In this document: positions 27,533 through 37,398 of the stretch, piece by piece | Layout: each line of letters opens with the position of its first letter | How positions within the stretch are numbered: the first letter of the stretch is position 1 | Assembly: GCF_029892445.1 (NCBI RefSeq) | Contig: NZ_JARXVJ010000001.1 | Span: forward strand, 1,240,001 to 1,304,000 | Source of the DNA: Chryseobacterium sp. H1D6B | Lineage (GTDB): Bacteria; Bacteroidota; Bacteroidia; Flavobacteriales; Weeksellaceae | Length of the DNA: 64,000 nt | Direction of reading: 5' to 3' | Notes under the pieces: model-generated | Seen by the model: only the letters and a program-made list of their open reading frames with translations | Databases searched by the model: none | Told to the model about the DNA's origin: nothing | Position numbers and translations under genes: made by a program

Positions 27533-28250
27533 GTACTGGCTCGAAAGAACGGAGCTTTTAATAAAAGAAGAAAGTCTTAGAAAACTTAATAACGCTTCAG
27601 TGCTGGTAGTAGGCTTAGGCGGAGTAGGCTCTTTTGCCGCTGAGTTTTTAGCAAGAGCAGGGGTAGGAAATATGACCATTGCAGACGGCGACACTGTAGA
27701 CATTACTAATATCAACAGACAGCTTCCGGCTCTTCATTCCACCATAGGAAATCATAAAGTTGAAGTAGTAGCTGAAAGACTTCTGGACATCAACCCTGAG
27801 CTCAACCTGGTTAAAATCAATGAGTTTCTAAATCCAGAAAGAATGGATGAAGTTCTTGATTCCGGAAAGTTTGATTATATCCTTGACTGTATCGACAGTG
27901 TGACGCCTAAAGCGTGTTTAATTATAGCAGCACGAAGAAGAAAAATAAAAATTGTAAGTTCTATGGGAGCCGGCGGTAAAGCTGACCCGAGTAAAGTTCT
28001 TGTAAGAGACATCAGCAAGACTCACAGCTGCTATTTAGCAAAACAGATCAGAAAAAGATTGAAAAAAGTAAAAATAGATAAGGGGGTCAGATGTGTTTTT
28101 TCCAGTGAACTGCAGAATGAAGACAGTTTGAAATTAACAGACGGAACTAATTATAAAAGATCTTTCTACGGAACGATAAGTTATATCCCTGCTATTTTTG
28201 GTCTTTATGCAGCGGCTGAAGTAACCAATTATTTGATGAAGAAAGAGTAA
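27525..28250 (+). CDS. tcdA: tRNA threonylcarbamoyladenosine dehydratase
   Basis: 241 aa E1-like ATP-dependent enzyme that cyclises t6A to ct6A at tRNA position 37. The Rossmann nucleotide loop GLGGVGSFAAEFLARAG, the DxDxVxxxNxNRQ-like DGDTVDITNINRQLPA, and YILDCIDSVTPKACLI are conserved. The start MDKYWLERTELLIKEE is the standard one. It overlaps the TatD-like gene and so is probably translated from one message. Another position-37 enzyme, miaB, and its partner miaE are in this window. Confidence 0.93.
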   Translation: MDKYWLERTELLIKEESLRKLNNASVLVVGLGGVGSFAAEFLARAGVGNMTIADGDTVDITNINRQLPALHSTIGNHKVEVVAERLLDINPELNLVKINEFLNPERMDEVLDSGKFDYILDCIDSVTPKACLIIAARRRKIKIVSSMGAGGKADPSKVLVRDISKTHSCYLAKQIRKRLKKVKIDKGVRCVFSSELQNEDSLKLTDGTNYKRSFYGTISYIPAIFGLYAAAEVTNYLMKKE

Positions 28251-28346
28251 AATTTCATTTAAATCTGACATTAAAGACACTTAAATTGGCTGTATTTTTC
28301 CTGCAGGACACCCCCAATACCCAAATAAAATGCAGACATTTGCGAT

Positions 28347-28721
28347 ATGACTAATTTCAAATATTCCAAGAGGGAAAAATTAAAAAAAACCGATGAGATT
28401 ACTTTACTTTTTGAAAAAGGTAAATGGAAGACCTGTGGAAATTTGAGAATTATCATCCTGAAAAACAATCCTAATTTATCTATAGAAAACACAAAATTTG
28501 GTGTTTCAGTTTCTAAAAGATATTTCAAAAAAGCAGTCCACAGAAACCGGTTAAAAAGACTTTTACGGGAATGCTACCGGCTAAATAAGGACTTATTCAA
28601 TGAATCCTTTGGAGAAAAAACCATTGCCATGCTTTTCTGGGTTTCTTCTGAAATTCCAGAAAAATTTCAAGAGGTAGAAGCGCAGTTTGTCAAGCTCTGC
28701 CAGCTGCAAAAAAAAATATAG
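28347..28721 (+). CDS. rnpA: Ribonuclease P protein component
   Basis: 124 aa basic protein that helps the RNase P RNA mature tRNA 5' ends. The FGVSVSKRYFKKAVHRNRLK segment followed by RLLRECYRLNK contains the family's RNR signature. An early KYSKREKLKKTDEI is also typical. It is not next to rpmH here, unlike in many bacteria. Confidence 0.94.
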   Translation: MTNFKYSKREKLKKTDEITLLFEKGKWKTCGNLRIIILKNNPNLSIENTKFGVSVSKRYFKKAVHRNRLKRLLRECYRLNKDLFNESFGEKTIAMLFWVSSEIPEKFQEVEAQFVKLCQLQKKI

Positions 28722-28775
28722 AAACTTTGCACACTTTTTGTAACTTTAGGGAACACAACAAATCTGAAAATTAAT

Positions 28776-29387
28776 ATGTTAGACAATGTTCCTTATCTAC
28801 CCTACATACTGAGTGCATTTATCGGTATCGGGCTTGCCGCTGCGACCGGTTTTAGAGTGTTTCTGCCTATGTTTGCAGTAAGCATGGCTTCTTATCTTCA
28901 TTGGATCCCGATGAATGAAAATTTTGAATGGCTGGCCGGCCTTCCAACACTTATTACAACCGGAATTGCAACTATTGCTGAGATTTTAGCTTATTATATT
29001 CCTTTTATCGATCATTTACTGGATACAATTTCTGTTCCGATGGCAGGTGTTGCAGGATCTGTATTGTTTGCAAGCCAATTTGCAGATCTAGGAACATTCC
29101 CGCAATGGGCTCTTGCTTTAATTGCAGGAGGAGGAACTGCAGCCACTATCAGTTCAGGATTTGCAGGAATAAGGGCGGCCTCAACAGCAACTACCGGCGG
29201 ACTTGGAAATTCTATCGTAGGAACTACTGAAACGGCAGGAGCGGGTATTATGACTGTGCTGGCAATGGCGGTTCCAATTATAGCAGCTATTTGTGCGGTT
29301 ATTCTGGTAATTCTTGTGATCGTTTTTGGGCGCAGAGCTTGGCGCAGATTACGCGGCGGTAATAAAGATCTAGTCAACCATACATAA
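28776..29387 (+). CDS. DUF4126 membrane protein
   Basis: 203 aa with four or five hydrophobic segments rich in Ala and Gly. The N terminus YILSAFIGIGLAAATGFRVF and the mid region AGVAGSVLFASQFADL fit the DUF4126 family. A short basic tail (FGRRAWRRLRGGNKD) follows the last membrane segment. Function unknown. It is followed directly by a strong terminator. Confidence 0.85.
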   Translation: MLDNVPYLPYILSAFIGIGLAAATGFRVFLPMFAVSMASYLHWIPMNENFEWLAGLPTLITTGIATIAEILAYYIPFIDHLLDTISVPMAGVAGSVLFASQFADLGTFPQWALALIAGGGTAATISSGFAGIRAASTATTGGLGNSIVGTTETAGAGIMTVLAMAVPIIAAICAVILVILVIVFGRRAWRRLRGGNKDLVNHT

Positions 29388-29388
29388 C

Positions 29389-29420
29389 ACAAAAGGCTGA
29401 GTTCAAACTCAGCCTTTTGT
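29389..29420. terminator. Bidirectional terminator
   Basis: Stem ACAAAAGGCTGAGT / ACTCAGCCTTTTGT with a short TCAA loop, T-rich on both sides. It ends DUF4126 and the convergent 29446 gene. Confidence 0.88.
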
Positions 29421-29445
29421 TATTTTTATTTAGATCTGAAAACAG

Positions 29446-31524
29446 TTAACTTTTGCCTTTCATATCTTTTATAACCTTAATTTTCTCTTCAAAATATTCT
29501 TTCTTATCAGGATACTTATTGATCAGTATATTAAAAGCATTCACCGCTTTGGTATATAATTTCTGCTCAAAATAAAGATTAGCAAGAGTTTCTGTCATTA
29601 AATGTGAAATATCATCTGTTTTCTCCTTTACTACAAAATTCACTTCATCTTTTAATTGAGAAATCTTCGGATTATTTTCAATGAAAGATTCTATTACTTT
29701 ATTTTTAATTACAGTCTTTACTTTCTCTTCTTCAATTTCATCCGTTCTGTCAATTTTCAGCCAGCTCTGCCAGGTATTGATAAATCCTGGAACATTACTA
29801 TCTAAAGGATTCACTTGTGAAGGCTGGTCGGTTTTTTCTTCTGCTTTTTTATCTGCTGTGATTGGCAGGCTGGAAATATCTGATCCAAAGAAAGAAACAT
29901 TCATTACAAGAGGTTCTTCCTGCTTTTCGTCAGCTGCTTTAGGTTCTATTATTTCAGGTTCTGCCACTTTAGATTCCTCAAGAGCTTCAATATTCTCCTG
30001 TTTTTCCTCAGCCTCTTCTGTTTTTTCAACAGCTTTGGGTATGATTTCTTCCTGCTTTGGAGTTTCAGCTTCAGGCTGGATATTGACTACAGGTTTATTT
30101 AGTAAAGAATCGGGAAGATTGGATTCAAGCGACATCGGTTTCCAAACAGATTCTGTATTAGTTTTAACTGCTGCAGTTATTTCTTCTGGTACCACAGCAT
30201 CTTCTAATGTGCTATTTTCAGCAGGCTTTTCCTCTTCAATTTCTTTAGGCGGTTCTACATGGAAGTGCTGTGTTTCTGCAAAACTAATGTCGTGGCCTAG
30301 AATTTCTGGTTCTTCAGTTTTCTTTGCAGATGAAACATCTTTATTCGCCTTCATTTTTTTCTCTACCTCTTCTATCAAACGTCTCATTTCATCTTCATGC
30401 TTATAAACATTGGGTTGAGAAATTCCAACATTCATTGCTGTTTCAGATTCTGCCGCTTGAATTTTAACGTCCGGCAGGAATGATTCTGTCCCATGGAAAC
30501 TGAGTTCAGAATCATCTGTTTCCGAAAGAATTTCTTCTTCAGCTTTTAATTCAGTTTCTGGTATGAATTTTTGTTCTTCTTTCTCTTCTGCTGCCTTATC
30601 AGCCGGAATGGCAGCATCTTGAATATAAGGTTCCGTTTCATGAAAACTCAAATCAGCATCTTCATCCACCTTTCTCTTTTCAGTTTCTGAAGAGATCTTT
30701 TCTTCATTAATAATCGTTTCAGGAGTAAATTCTTCTACCGCTTCAGCTTTATTAAGTTCTGAATTGTCTGGCTCTGAATTTTGTTCTTCTTTCTCCTCCG
30801 ATGCACTATCTGTAGGAACGACAACTTCTTTAATATAAGGTTCCGTTTCATGAAAACTTAAATCAGAAGCTTCGTTGACTTCTTCTTTTTCAGTTTCTGA
30901 AGAGAGCTTTTCTTCATTAATAATCTTTTCAGGAGTAAATTCTTCTACCGCTTCAACTTTATTAAGTTCTGGATTTTGTTCTTCTGATTCTATTTTCTCT
31001 GCCTTTTGAGTAACAAGAGTTCCTGATTCTAAGGTAGATTCTATATCTATTGTTTCATTATTCTCTTCATCCAAGAAGTTTTCTTCTCCTTCAAATAAAA
31101 TCCTGTTTCTTTCACCATTGGCAAAAATATGTTTGATCTCAGGTTTCTTTATCGGCAGGGGAAATGAAGCAAATTTATTGTGTGCATTAAATCCTTTTAC
31201 TGCTTCAATTAAAGGTTTTTCTTCTTTTTGAACTTTCTCTTTGACAGCCTCAGCCATTTTTACCGGAATTTCTTCAGGCTTAGGTTTCTGCTGAATTTTA
31301 CCGTTAATAAGCTGATAAAGAATTTTTTTATCTGTTGTATAGGCAGCCGTTGTAGAAAGTTCTTTCTGATAATTTTCTTTATCAAAAAGATGAACACCAT
31401 ACAAATGCAGTGCTCTAATATTTTGAATGTAGGGAAAAGAACTAATTTCCTCTTTCAGGAGATTTAGATCTTCTGACTGAATATTTTTCGGGTTCTTTAA
31501 TAATTCTAAAACTCTAGGATTCAT
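29446..31524 (-). CDS. Large acidic repeat protein of unknown function
   Basis: 692 aa. The N-terminal about 75 residues (MNPRVLELLKNPKNIQSEDL, later YIQNIRALHLYGVHLF) and the C-terminal about 110 residues (LANLYFEQKLYTKAVNAFNI, a TPR-like helix pair) look folded. Between them lies a long Glu/Lys-rich, probably disordered region containing repeats around a LSFHETEPYI motif: two near-identical copies, then ELSFHGTESFL and DISFAETQHF. No signal peptide. It starts one base after the lptE stop and is therefore in the lptE operon. The folded ends probably bind partners while the middle acts as a spacer; this is inference. Confidence 0.75.
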   Translation of the reverse strand: MNPRVLELLKNPKNIQSEDLNLLKEEISSFPYIQNIRALHLYGVHLFDKENYQKELSTTAAYTTDKKILYQLINGKIQQKPKPEEIPVKMAEAVKEKVQKEEKPLIEAVKGFNAHNKFASFPLPIKKPEIKHIFANGERNRILFEGEENFLDEENNETIDIESTLESGTLVTQKAEKIESEEQNPELNKVEAVEEFTPEKIINEEKLSSETEKEEVNEASDLSFHETEPYIKEVVVPTDSASEEKEEQNSEPDNSELNKAEAVEEFTPETIINEEKISSETEKRKVDEDADLSFHETEPYIQDAAIPADKAAEEKEEQKFIPETELKAEEEILSETDDSELSFHGTESFLPDVKIQAAESETAMNVGISQPNVYKHEDEMRRLIEEVEKKMKANKDVSSAKKTEEPEILGHDISFAETQHFHVEPPKEIEEEKPAENSTLEDAVVPEEITAAVKTNTESVWKPMSLESNLPDSLLNKPVVNIQPEAETPKQEEIIPKAVEKTEEAEEKQENIEALEESKVAEPEIIEPKAADEKQEEPLVMNVSFFGSDISSLPITADKKAEEKTDQPSQVNPLDSNVPGFINTWQSWLKIDRTDEIEEEKVKTVIKNKVIESFIENNPKISQLKDEVNFVVKEKTDDISHLMTETLANLYFEQKLYTKAVNAFNILINKYPDKKEYFEEKIKVIKDMKGKS
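30571..30976 (-). repeat. Tandem duplication inside the acidic protein gene
   Basis: Two adjacent units of about 200 bp (30571-30780 and 30781-30976) share long stretches of near identity. A third partial copy of the unit start, TTGTTCTTCT, follows at about 30977. The unit encodes the EEFTPE, INEEK, SSETEK and LSFHETEPYI segments. Confidence 0.8.
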
Positions 31525-31525
31525 C

Positions 31526-32077
31526 TTACCAATTCGCTACAATATCGTTAAATATTTTATTAATGATTCTCTCACTTACAAGTTTAGCTTGAGAGGTTTC
31601 AATTTCACTTTGTGATAAATTACTATTGAAAACAGCTTCATCCGAATAGGTTCTGTCAAAACTCAAATCAGGATTTTTTTTATTTTCATAATGAACTTTT
31701 ACAGTAATTGTAAGTTTATTTTGAGATTCCTGAATAGTTCCTCCTGAAGATGTAGTCTGTGTAGTAGAGCTTATCGTTGTAGGGGTGATAGAATAATCCG
31801 AGATCTCACCTTCTATCAGCATGTCTGGATTTTCCTTAGTTCCTTTCAATGTAGTTCTCTGCAGAAAACGGTTTTGGATGTCTGTAGAAAACTGCTGCGA
31901 TAAAGTGGGGTTCACTAAAGCCGCATTATTAGGAAACTCGTTGATCTGAACAGTTTTTTCATCTTTCAGGGATGAACCTGTAAAACTGTAGCACGAATTT
32001 AAAAAGCTTAAACAGATCAATAGCAGCCAAATAAGTTTAGGCTGTTTTATCACATTATTTTTAATTTTACTATTCAT
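31526..32077 (-). CDS. lptE: LPS-assembly lipoprotein LptE
   Basis: 183 aa lipoprotein with a short membrane-type leader and lipobox FLNSC. The mature start YSFTGSSLKDEKTVQINEFP and the segment LSQQFSTDIQNRFLQRTTL are typical of LptE, the plug and partner of LptD in delivering LPS to the outer membrane. It overlaps the upstream membrane-protein gene by 8 nt and is followed one base later by the acidic repeat gene. Confidence 0.92.
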   Translation of the reverse strand: MNSKIKNNVIKQPKLIWLLLICLSFLNSCYSFTGSSLKDEKTVQINEFPNNAALVNPTLSQQFSTDIQNRFLQRTTLKGTKENPDMLIEGEISDYSITPTTISSTTQTTSSGGTIQESQNKLTITVKVHYENKKNPDLSFDRTYSDEAVFNSNLSQSEIETSQAKLVSERIINKIFNDIVANW

Positions 32078-32765
32078 TTTTTAGTCCAATTTCTTTTATC
32101 TCATCATATTCTATCTGCTGCATGGCATCTTCAAAAGCAAAGTAATGCGTTATATAAAAGTACGGCATTGTTATCAAAAGGCCAATTCCGCAAAAAAACA
32201 CTCCCAGTTGTGAAAGAAAACTTACTACAATTGCGAACAGAAAGATTGATAATAAATTATTTTTAGTCATTACTTTAGACATATTCCAAAGCGTTTTTAT
32301 ATCAGTGATCTTTTTAAGAGATATCAAACCGGGAATATAAAATCCTATTAAAGCTACAACAGTAAAAGCGATAACAATAAGAAATATATACGGTATCAAA
32401 AACATCATAAAAGCAGGTGAAGGACTATCTCCTCCCGCGATTGCAGCAATAGGAATAAAAAACATCATCGGTATATAAATTGCAAAAACAGCTCCTACTA
32501 TAATCAGCTGTAAAATAAAATAAGGCATAAAGTCATCAAAATTAAAAATATCCCCCGGCCCGGCAGGCTCGCCTTTATCTATTTTCCTGCAGTATTTGTA
32601 AAAATTACCCGCTGCCAGCAGTCCGCAGAAAGGAATAATTGACATCACCGCACAAAAAATATATGCCAGTATAAAGTTTCCGAAATCTTTTTTTAAGAGT
32701 TCAAATCCTTTGCTTAAATATTCATTAAATTTAAATTGAACAGGCTTAGCCTTAATTTGTATCAT
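32070..32765 (-). CDS. Multi-pass membrane protein, unknown function
   Basis: 231 aa with about five or six hydrophobic segments. A glycine- and proline-containing loop (EPAGPGDIFNFDDF) follows the second. The last residues, YDEIKEIGLKNE, are cytoplasmic-like. It sits between a sigma-54 activator gene and lptE with gaps of 4 nt and an 8-nt overlap, so it is translationally linked. I do not recognise the family. Confidence 0.75.
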   Translation of the reverse strand: MIQIKAKPVQFKFNEYLSKGFELLKKDFGNFILAYIFCAVMSIIPFCGLLAAGNFYKYCRKIDKGEPAGPGDIFNFDDFMPYFILQLIIVGAVFAIYIPMMFFIPIAAIAGGDSPSPAFMMFLIPYIFLIVIAFTVVALIGFYIPGLISLKKITDIKTLWNMSKVMTKNNLLSIFLFAIVVSFLSQLGVFFCGIGLLITMPYFYITHYFAFEDAMQQIEYDEIKEIGLKNE

Positions 32766-32769
32766 GTTA

Positions 32770-34056
32770 TTAGTCTTCTAAGTTATATTGTTTTATTTTC
32801 CTATATAAAGTTCTTTGTGAAATTCCCAACTCATCCGCCGCTTTATTCCTACGTCCTTTATGCTTCTCCAACGCTTTGATAATCAAATCTTTTTCATTGT
32901 TTTGAAGAGAAAGTGATTCTGGCTTATTTTCTTCAACCTCGATATCCTCAATATCTTCATAACTGTCATCGCTGTTTGAAATTATTGTAGGAGTCTGTAC
33001 CGGATTATTATTATCTTCAAAATACAATAAAGAGCCTGGTGTTACAGTCTGCTGCTGGGTTTCCGGAGTATAGATCCTGTTGATCAATGTTTTCTCCTGA
33101 CTGCTTAAATCTGAAGTTCCCCGGTTCTTAATAAGCTCCGAAGTTAGGGATTTTAAATCATTAATATCACTCCGCATATCAAAGAGAATTTTGTACATAA
33201 TTTCCCTTTCATTCCCGAAATCATTCTGTTTCTGTGCATTAGGCGTATTCACTACCATCGGCAGATGCGTTTCCATTGGAATATATTCCGCAAGTTTTTC
33301 TACGGTTACATTCCTGTTTCTTTCCACAACCGTCATCTGCTCAACCAGATTTCTCAGCTGGCGGATATTTCCAGGGAAAGTATAATTTTCTATATAATGA
33401 ACTGCACTAGGTTCTAATTCTAACTCAGGCATTCTGTATTTTTCCGCAAAATCTATGGAAAACTTCCTGAATAACAAATGAATATCTCCTTTTCTTTCGC
33501 GCAAAGGAGGCATATCGATCTGAACAGTATTCAGACGGTAATATAAATCTTCACGGAAGCGTCCGTCATGGATAGCTTTCATCATGTTTACGTTGGTAGC
33601 CGCAACAATTCTTACGTTTGTTTTCTGCACCTGTGAAGAACCCACTTTCATGAATTCGCCGCTTTCTAATACTCTTAAAAGACGAACCTGCGTCTGAAGA
33701 GGGAGTTCTCCCACCTCATCCAGAAATATTGTTCCGCCGTCTGCCACTTCAAAATATCCTTTTCTGGTTGCCGTAGCTCCTGTAAAAGCTCCTTTTTCGT
33801 GCCCGAACAGTTCGGAATCTATAGTTCCTTCGGGAATTGCTCCGCAGTTTACTACAATGTAGGGCTGGTGTTTTCTTCTTGATTCTGCGTGAATGATTTT
33901 CGGTATAAATTCTTTTCCTACACCACTCTCTCCGATTACCAGTACGGAAATATCCGTAGGCGCTACCTGAATTGATTTTTCCAGGGCACGGTTCAAAGCA
34001 GGAAAATTTCCAATGATCCCGAAACGATTTTTTATATTTTGTAACTCGATACTCAT
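32770..34056 (-). CDS. Sigma-54-dependent activator without receiver domain
   Basis: 428 aa enhancer-binding protein. The AAA+ domain begins almost at the N terminus. Walker A GESGVGKE (Val where Thr is usual), the sigma-54 contact loop GAFTGA, Walker [14 protein letters not shown] and the arginine-finger region are present. The C terminus holds a Fis-type helix-turn-helix ([18 protein letters not shown]). There is no response-regulator receiver domain, so activity is not set by phosphorylation of this protein. It lies directly upstream of the lptE group, hinting at a role in envelope biology. Confidence 0.94.
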   Translation of the reverse strand: MSIELQNIKNRFGIIGNFPALNRALEKSIQVAPTDISVLVIGESGVGKEFIPKIIHAESRRKHQPYIVVNCGAIPEGTIDSELFGHEKGAFTGATATRKGYFEVADGGTIFLDEVGELPLQTQVRLLRVLESGEFMKVGSSQVQKTNVRIVAATNVNMMKAIHDGRFREDLYYRLNTVQIDMPPLRERKGDIHLLFRKFSIDFAEKYRMPELELEPSAVHYIENYTFPGNIRQLRNLVEQMTVVERNRNVTVEKLAEYIPMETHLPMVVNTPNAQKQNDFGNEREIMYKILFDMRSDINDLKSLTSELIKNRGTSDLSSQEKTLINRIYTPETQQQTVTPGSLLYFEDNNNPVQTPTIISNSDDSYEDIEDIEVEENKPESLSLQNNEKDLIIKALEKHKGRRNKAADELGISQRTLYRKIKQYNLED

Positions 34057-34174
34057 AAGTAAATAATTGATTATTGATTTAAATTAATTTACAGCTGTTC
34101 AATATGTTTCTGTAAACTTTTATGAAAAGGGTGAGTTAGAGTATTTTTCATACTTTCATCTTCATGCCCAGATT

Positions 34175-34705
34175 TTAAGTCATTTCATTTAAATCCAAAT
34201 AATCCTTGTTCCTAATTTTTGAAACTTTACTTTTAAAATATATGTTTTCTGCAAAGGGATATGCTCTGCACTGCTTTTCGAAATTTTCTAGGGCTATATC
34301 ATATTTTCTAAATTCAAAACTGATATTTCCTAATTGATAGTGACCAAATGATCTGTAATATTCAAGCTTTAATGAAGCTTTTCCAACAATATCAAAAGTT
34401 TTATTTTCACCAGCAAGAGGCCGAAAGTAAGAGGCTTTAATTGCTGCAGATGTAAAATATCCGCTTATTTCTTTGAGGCCTGAAAATGATCTAGTATTAG
34501 CAAAAGCTAAATTTGGCGAAAGCTCAACAGCTCTGCCTAATTTTTTTTGCATCAAATCACCGCCCTGACGTTCTTCTCTTTTAGATACTTTACAAGTGCT
34601 GTTACAGTTTCCACTTTCAAGTATGCTCCCGCTTACCTGAGCCGCAGCATTAGTATAGAGAATGACGATTAAAAAACTAAGACAGTATTTTTGAAACTTT
34701 TCCAT
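34175..34705 (-). CDS. Small secreted protein, unknown function
   Basis: 176 aa from ATG 34705 (MEKFQKYCLSFLIVILYTNA, signal peptide). The mature part begins QVSGSILESGNCNSTCKVSK with two Cys, and ends with a TPR-like segment (FEFRKYDIALENFEKQCRAY). The frame also allows a start two codons upstream. It lies between miaB and the sigma-54 activator, on the same strand. Not recognised. Confidence 0.6.
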   Translation of the reverse strand: MEKFQKYCLSFLIVILYTNAAAQVSGSILESGNCNSTCKVSKREERQGGDLMQKKLGRAVELSPNLAFANTRSFSGLKEISGYFTSAAIKASYFRPLAGENKTFDIVGKASLKLEYYRSFGHYQLGNISFEFRKYDIALENFEKQCRAYPFAENIYFKSKVSKIRNKDYLDLNEMT

Positions 34706-34739
34706 TCTCAATTTTATAAGTTAGATAATACTTAAGAAT

Positions 34740-36176
34740 TTATTTAACGGTTTCCCCTAAAAGTGTGCCCTGCGTATTGTCAAAAACAAAAACGTTCACA
34801 ATGTCACCCATTTTTTGGCCCTCCAATTTATCAAAAACACAAACTGCATTTTGTGAATTTCTTCCTTTCCACTGGTTTTCATTCTTTCTAGAAGTTCCTT
34901 CAATTAAAATCTGATGCTCTCTTCCTACATAGGTTTCCATACGTTTTCTGGAAAGTTCTCTCTGCAGATCAATCACTTCTGATAATCTTCTTTGTTTTAC
35001 ATCTGCTGGAATATTGTCTTCCATTTTTTTGTGGGCAGGAGTTCCCGGTCTTTCAGAATAGGCAAACATATAACCGTAGTCATATTCTACTTCTTTCATT
35101 AAACTCAATGTATCCTGATGGTCTTCTTCAGTTTCATTGCAGAAACCAATGATCATATCCTGAGAAAAAGAAATATCAGGAACAATTTCTTTAGCTTTAT
35201 TGATCAGATCTAAATATTCTTCACGGGTATGCTGTCTATTCATCGCTAACAGCATATTATTGCTTCCGCTTTGAACAGGAAGATGGACATATTTACAAAT
35301 ATTCTCATGCTTAGCCATGATTTTGAAAACATCCAGACTCATATCCTGAGGGTTGGAAGTTGAAAATCTGATTCTCATTTCAGGAACAGCCTTAGCCACC
35401 TGGTCAAGTAATTGAGCAAAATCAACTGCTGTAGCCTGCTGCATTTCAGAAGCTTTAGCAAAATCTTTTTTAGGGCCGCCTCCATACCATAGATAAGAGT
35501 CTACATTCTGGCCCAGCAGGGTAATTTCTTTATAACCGTTATTCCACAGATCTTTACATTCTTCAAGGATAGAATGCGGATCACGGCTTCTTTCTCTTCC
35601 TCTTGTAAATGGAACTACACAGAAGGTACACATATTATCACAGCCTCTTGTAATGGTAACAAAAGCTGTAACCCCATTACCGCCTAAACGAACTGGATTA
35701 ATATCTGCATAGGTCTCCTCTTTTGAAAGAATCACATTAATTGCGTCTCTTCCGTCTTCAGTTTCTTTTAAAAGGTTCGGCAAATCTCTGTAAGCGTCCG
35801 GACCGACTACTAAATCAACCAATTGTTCTTCTTCTAAGAATTTGGTTTTCAATCTTTCAGCCATACAGCCTAAAACACCAACCGTCATGCTTGGTCTTTC
35901 TTTTTTAAGATTTTTAAACTGGGCAAGACGCATTCTTACGGTCTGTTCAGCTTTTTCACGGATAGAGCATGTATTTAAAAGGATTAGATCAGCTTCTTCC
36001 ACTTTCAAAGTGGTATTGTACCCCTGTTCGTTGAGGATAGAGGCAACAATTTCTGAATCAGAGAAATTCATCTGACATCCGTAACTTTCTAAAAATAATT
36101 TCTTAGAATTCCCATTTCTTTCAGCAATAGCAAAAGCTTCTCCCTGCTTGGTTTCGTCTATATATTTTTCCTGCAC
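34740..36176 (-). CDS. miaB: tRNA-2-methylthio-N6-dimethylallyladenosine synthase
   Basis: 478 aa radical SAM methylthiotransferase that converts i6A37 to ms2i6A37 in tRNA. The N-terminal UPF0004 domain supplies Cys in [23 protein letters not shown] and LGCMAERLK. The radical SAM cluster is [22 protein letters not shown]-terminal TRAM domain follows ([17 protein letters not shown], then [13 protein letters not shown]). Length is standard. It is the only radical SAM enzyme in the window, so it is not a candidate maturase for the peptide genes at 7918. Confidence 0.97.
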   Translation of the reverse strand: MQEKYIDETKQGEAFAIAERNGNSKKLFLESYGCQMNFSDSEIVASILNEQGYNTTLKVEEADLILLNTCSIREKAEQTVRMRLAQFKNLKKERPSMTVGVLGCMAERLKTKFLEEEQLVDLVVGPDAYRDLPNLLKETEDGRDAINVILSKEETYADINPVRLGGNGVTAFVTITRGCDNMCTFCVVPFTRGRERSRDPHSILEECKDLWNNGYKEITLLGQNVDSYLWYGGGPKKDFAKASEMQQATAVDFAQLLDQVAKAVPEMRIRFSTSNPQDMSLDVFKIMAKHENICKYVHLPVQSGSNNMLLAMNRQHTREEYLDLINKAKEIVPDISFSQDMIIGFCNETEEDHQDTLSLMKEVEYDYGYMFAYSERPGTPAHKKMEDNIPADVKQRRLSEVIDLQRELSRKRMETYVGREHQILIEGTSRKNENQWKGRNSQNAVCVFDKLEGQKMGDIVNVFVFDNTQGTLLGETVK

Positions 36177-36226
36177 TTTTTTTTAAACTTAAATTTTAGA
36201 AATCAGATCCTAAAAGGATTAGTCTG

Positions 36227-36234
36227 CAAAGATA
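36227..36234 (-). promoter_or_regulatory. -7 promoter box of miaB
   Basis: TATCTTTG followed by C on the minus strand, 51 nt before the ATG. Matches TAnnTTTG. Confidence 0.45.
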
Positions 36235-36260
36235 CAAAATATTGTGACAGAATGGCAGGA

Positions 36261-36989
36261 CTATCTTTCTTGATAAGTGATCTGGAAGTTTAATGGAAAC
36301 GCAACTCTTTGTTTGATCGGGATATTAGAATATAAAGAAGGTTTCCAGGTTTTTTTTAATCTTGAAAGAGTTCTCATAAAATCTACATTAAAAGTCCTAT
36401 CAAATATCGAAGGATAAATTCGGGGGTTAACAATATTTCCTTTTTCATTAATATAGAACTCCAAATTAACAGTACCATTAATACCATAATCTGCAAAAAG
36501 TGCCATAAAATTATCATGAAATTCTTTATCAAAAGCTTTATTTCCATTTGGATATTGAGCATACACTACAAGTTGCTCTGCATTGTAATTTTCCTTATAG
36601 CTGCTCATAATATCTTTTGGATAAAAAATAAACTCTGTAATCCCTCCTATTTTCATTCCTTTAACTTCCGCCGTTTTCCAATTTTTCAGGTTTTTGATAA
36701 CCTCCAGAGATAAATCATGTGCACATTTATTTCTTGCAATATTGGCTGTATCATTATCTTTTACAAGCTTTACTATTGCATCTTTAGAAATAAGAATTCT
36801 AGGCTGATAAATTTCTTTTGCATCACATTCTTTAAATTTATTATTGATAAGATAGTCATGGGCTTCTTTATAGAAATTAACCATCCCTCCTTCATAGAAA
36901 TCCTGATTTTTAGGATATTCATCTAAAACCTGAGCTTTGTTAAAACCCGAAATAATTAGAATTACAAAGAGAGCAGTCTTTTTAATCAT
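36261..36989 (-). CDS. Exported protein with TonB-C-like domain
   Basis: 242 aa from ATG 36989 (MIKKTALFVILIISGFNKAQ, signal peptide; an earlier ATG lies two codons upstream). The C-terminal 110 residues match the pattern PNGNKAFDKEFHDNF, then a sheet GTVNLEFYINEKGNIVNPRI and LKKTWKPSLYSN. These resemble the TonB C-terminal domain fold. No membrane anchor or Pro-rich linker is present, so it is not a classical TonB. It overlaps the upstream paralogue gene. Confidence 0.7.
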   Translation of the reverse strand: MIKKTALFVILIISGFNKAQVLDEYPKNQDFYEGGMVNFYKEAHDYLINNKFKECDAKEIYQPRILISKDAIVKLVKDNDTANIARNKCAHDLSLEVIKNLKNWKTAEVKGMKIGGITEFIFYPKDIMSSYKENYNAEQLVVYAQYPNGNKAFDKEFHDNFMALFADYGINGTVNLEFYINEKGNIVNPRIYPSIFDRTFNVDFMRTLSRLKKTWKPSLYSNIPIKQRVAFPLNFQITYQER

Positions 36990-37398
36990 GATCATAGGTA
37001 TTCGTAGAAAAATTAACTTTCAAAATATATTTTGAATTCACAGGAACTCCATCTTTCATGGCAGGTGACCATTTACCCTTCACTTTTTTCACTGCATACT
37101 TCATATCATCAATGAACATTTCATTGTTTTTAAATTTTGGAAGAACTTCAAGACCGCTGATTTTTCCTTTTTCGTCGATATTAAATATGAAAGTAACCTG
37201 ACCCTGTACTGCATACAGAGCCATATCTATGTAGGCATGCACCATCTTCATGAATTCTTTCTGGAAAGCATCATCTCCTCCAGGAAATTCGGCCTTTTGG
37301 ATATATCCTGCATATTGATCTTGGGGTTTTGTGTCCTGTGAAAAGGCATTGAAGCTGATAAGCAGGAAGAATAGGATTAAAAAGTTTTTTTTTACCAT
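36982..37398 (-). CDS. Small exported TonB-C-like protein
   Basis: 138 aa, signal peptide ending AFSQ. It then has the paralogue core PGGDDAFQKEFMKMVHAYID, a strand pair QVTFIFNIDEKGKISGLEVL and KVKGKWSPAMKDGVPVNSKY. Its ATG overlaps the stop of the preceding gene as TAATG. It is one of three tandem paralogues and consists of little more than the domain itself. Confidence 0.72.
   Translation of the reverse strand: MVKKNFLILFFLLISFNAFSQDTKPQDQYAGYIQKAEFPGGDDAFQKEFMKMVHAYIDMALYAVQGQVTFIFNIDEKGKISGLEVLPKFKNNEMFIDDMKYAVKKVKGKWSPAMKDGVPVNSKYILKVNFSTNTYDHD

Noticed and set aside
29012..29392. 126-aa minus-strand reading frame opposite the DUF4126 gene
   Set aside because: Low-complexity shadow of a strong membrane-protein frame on the other strand with no family match.
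29681..30406. 241-aa plus-strand Ser-rich reading frame
   Set aside because: Antisense shadow of the Glu/Lys-rich acidic protein; its composition follows from the opposite strand.
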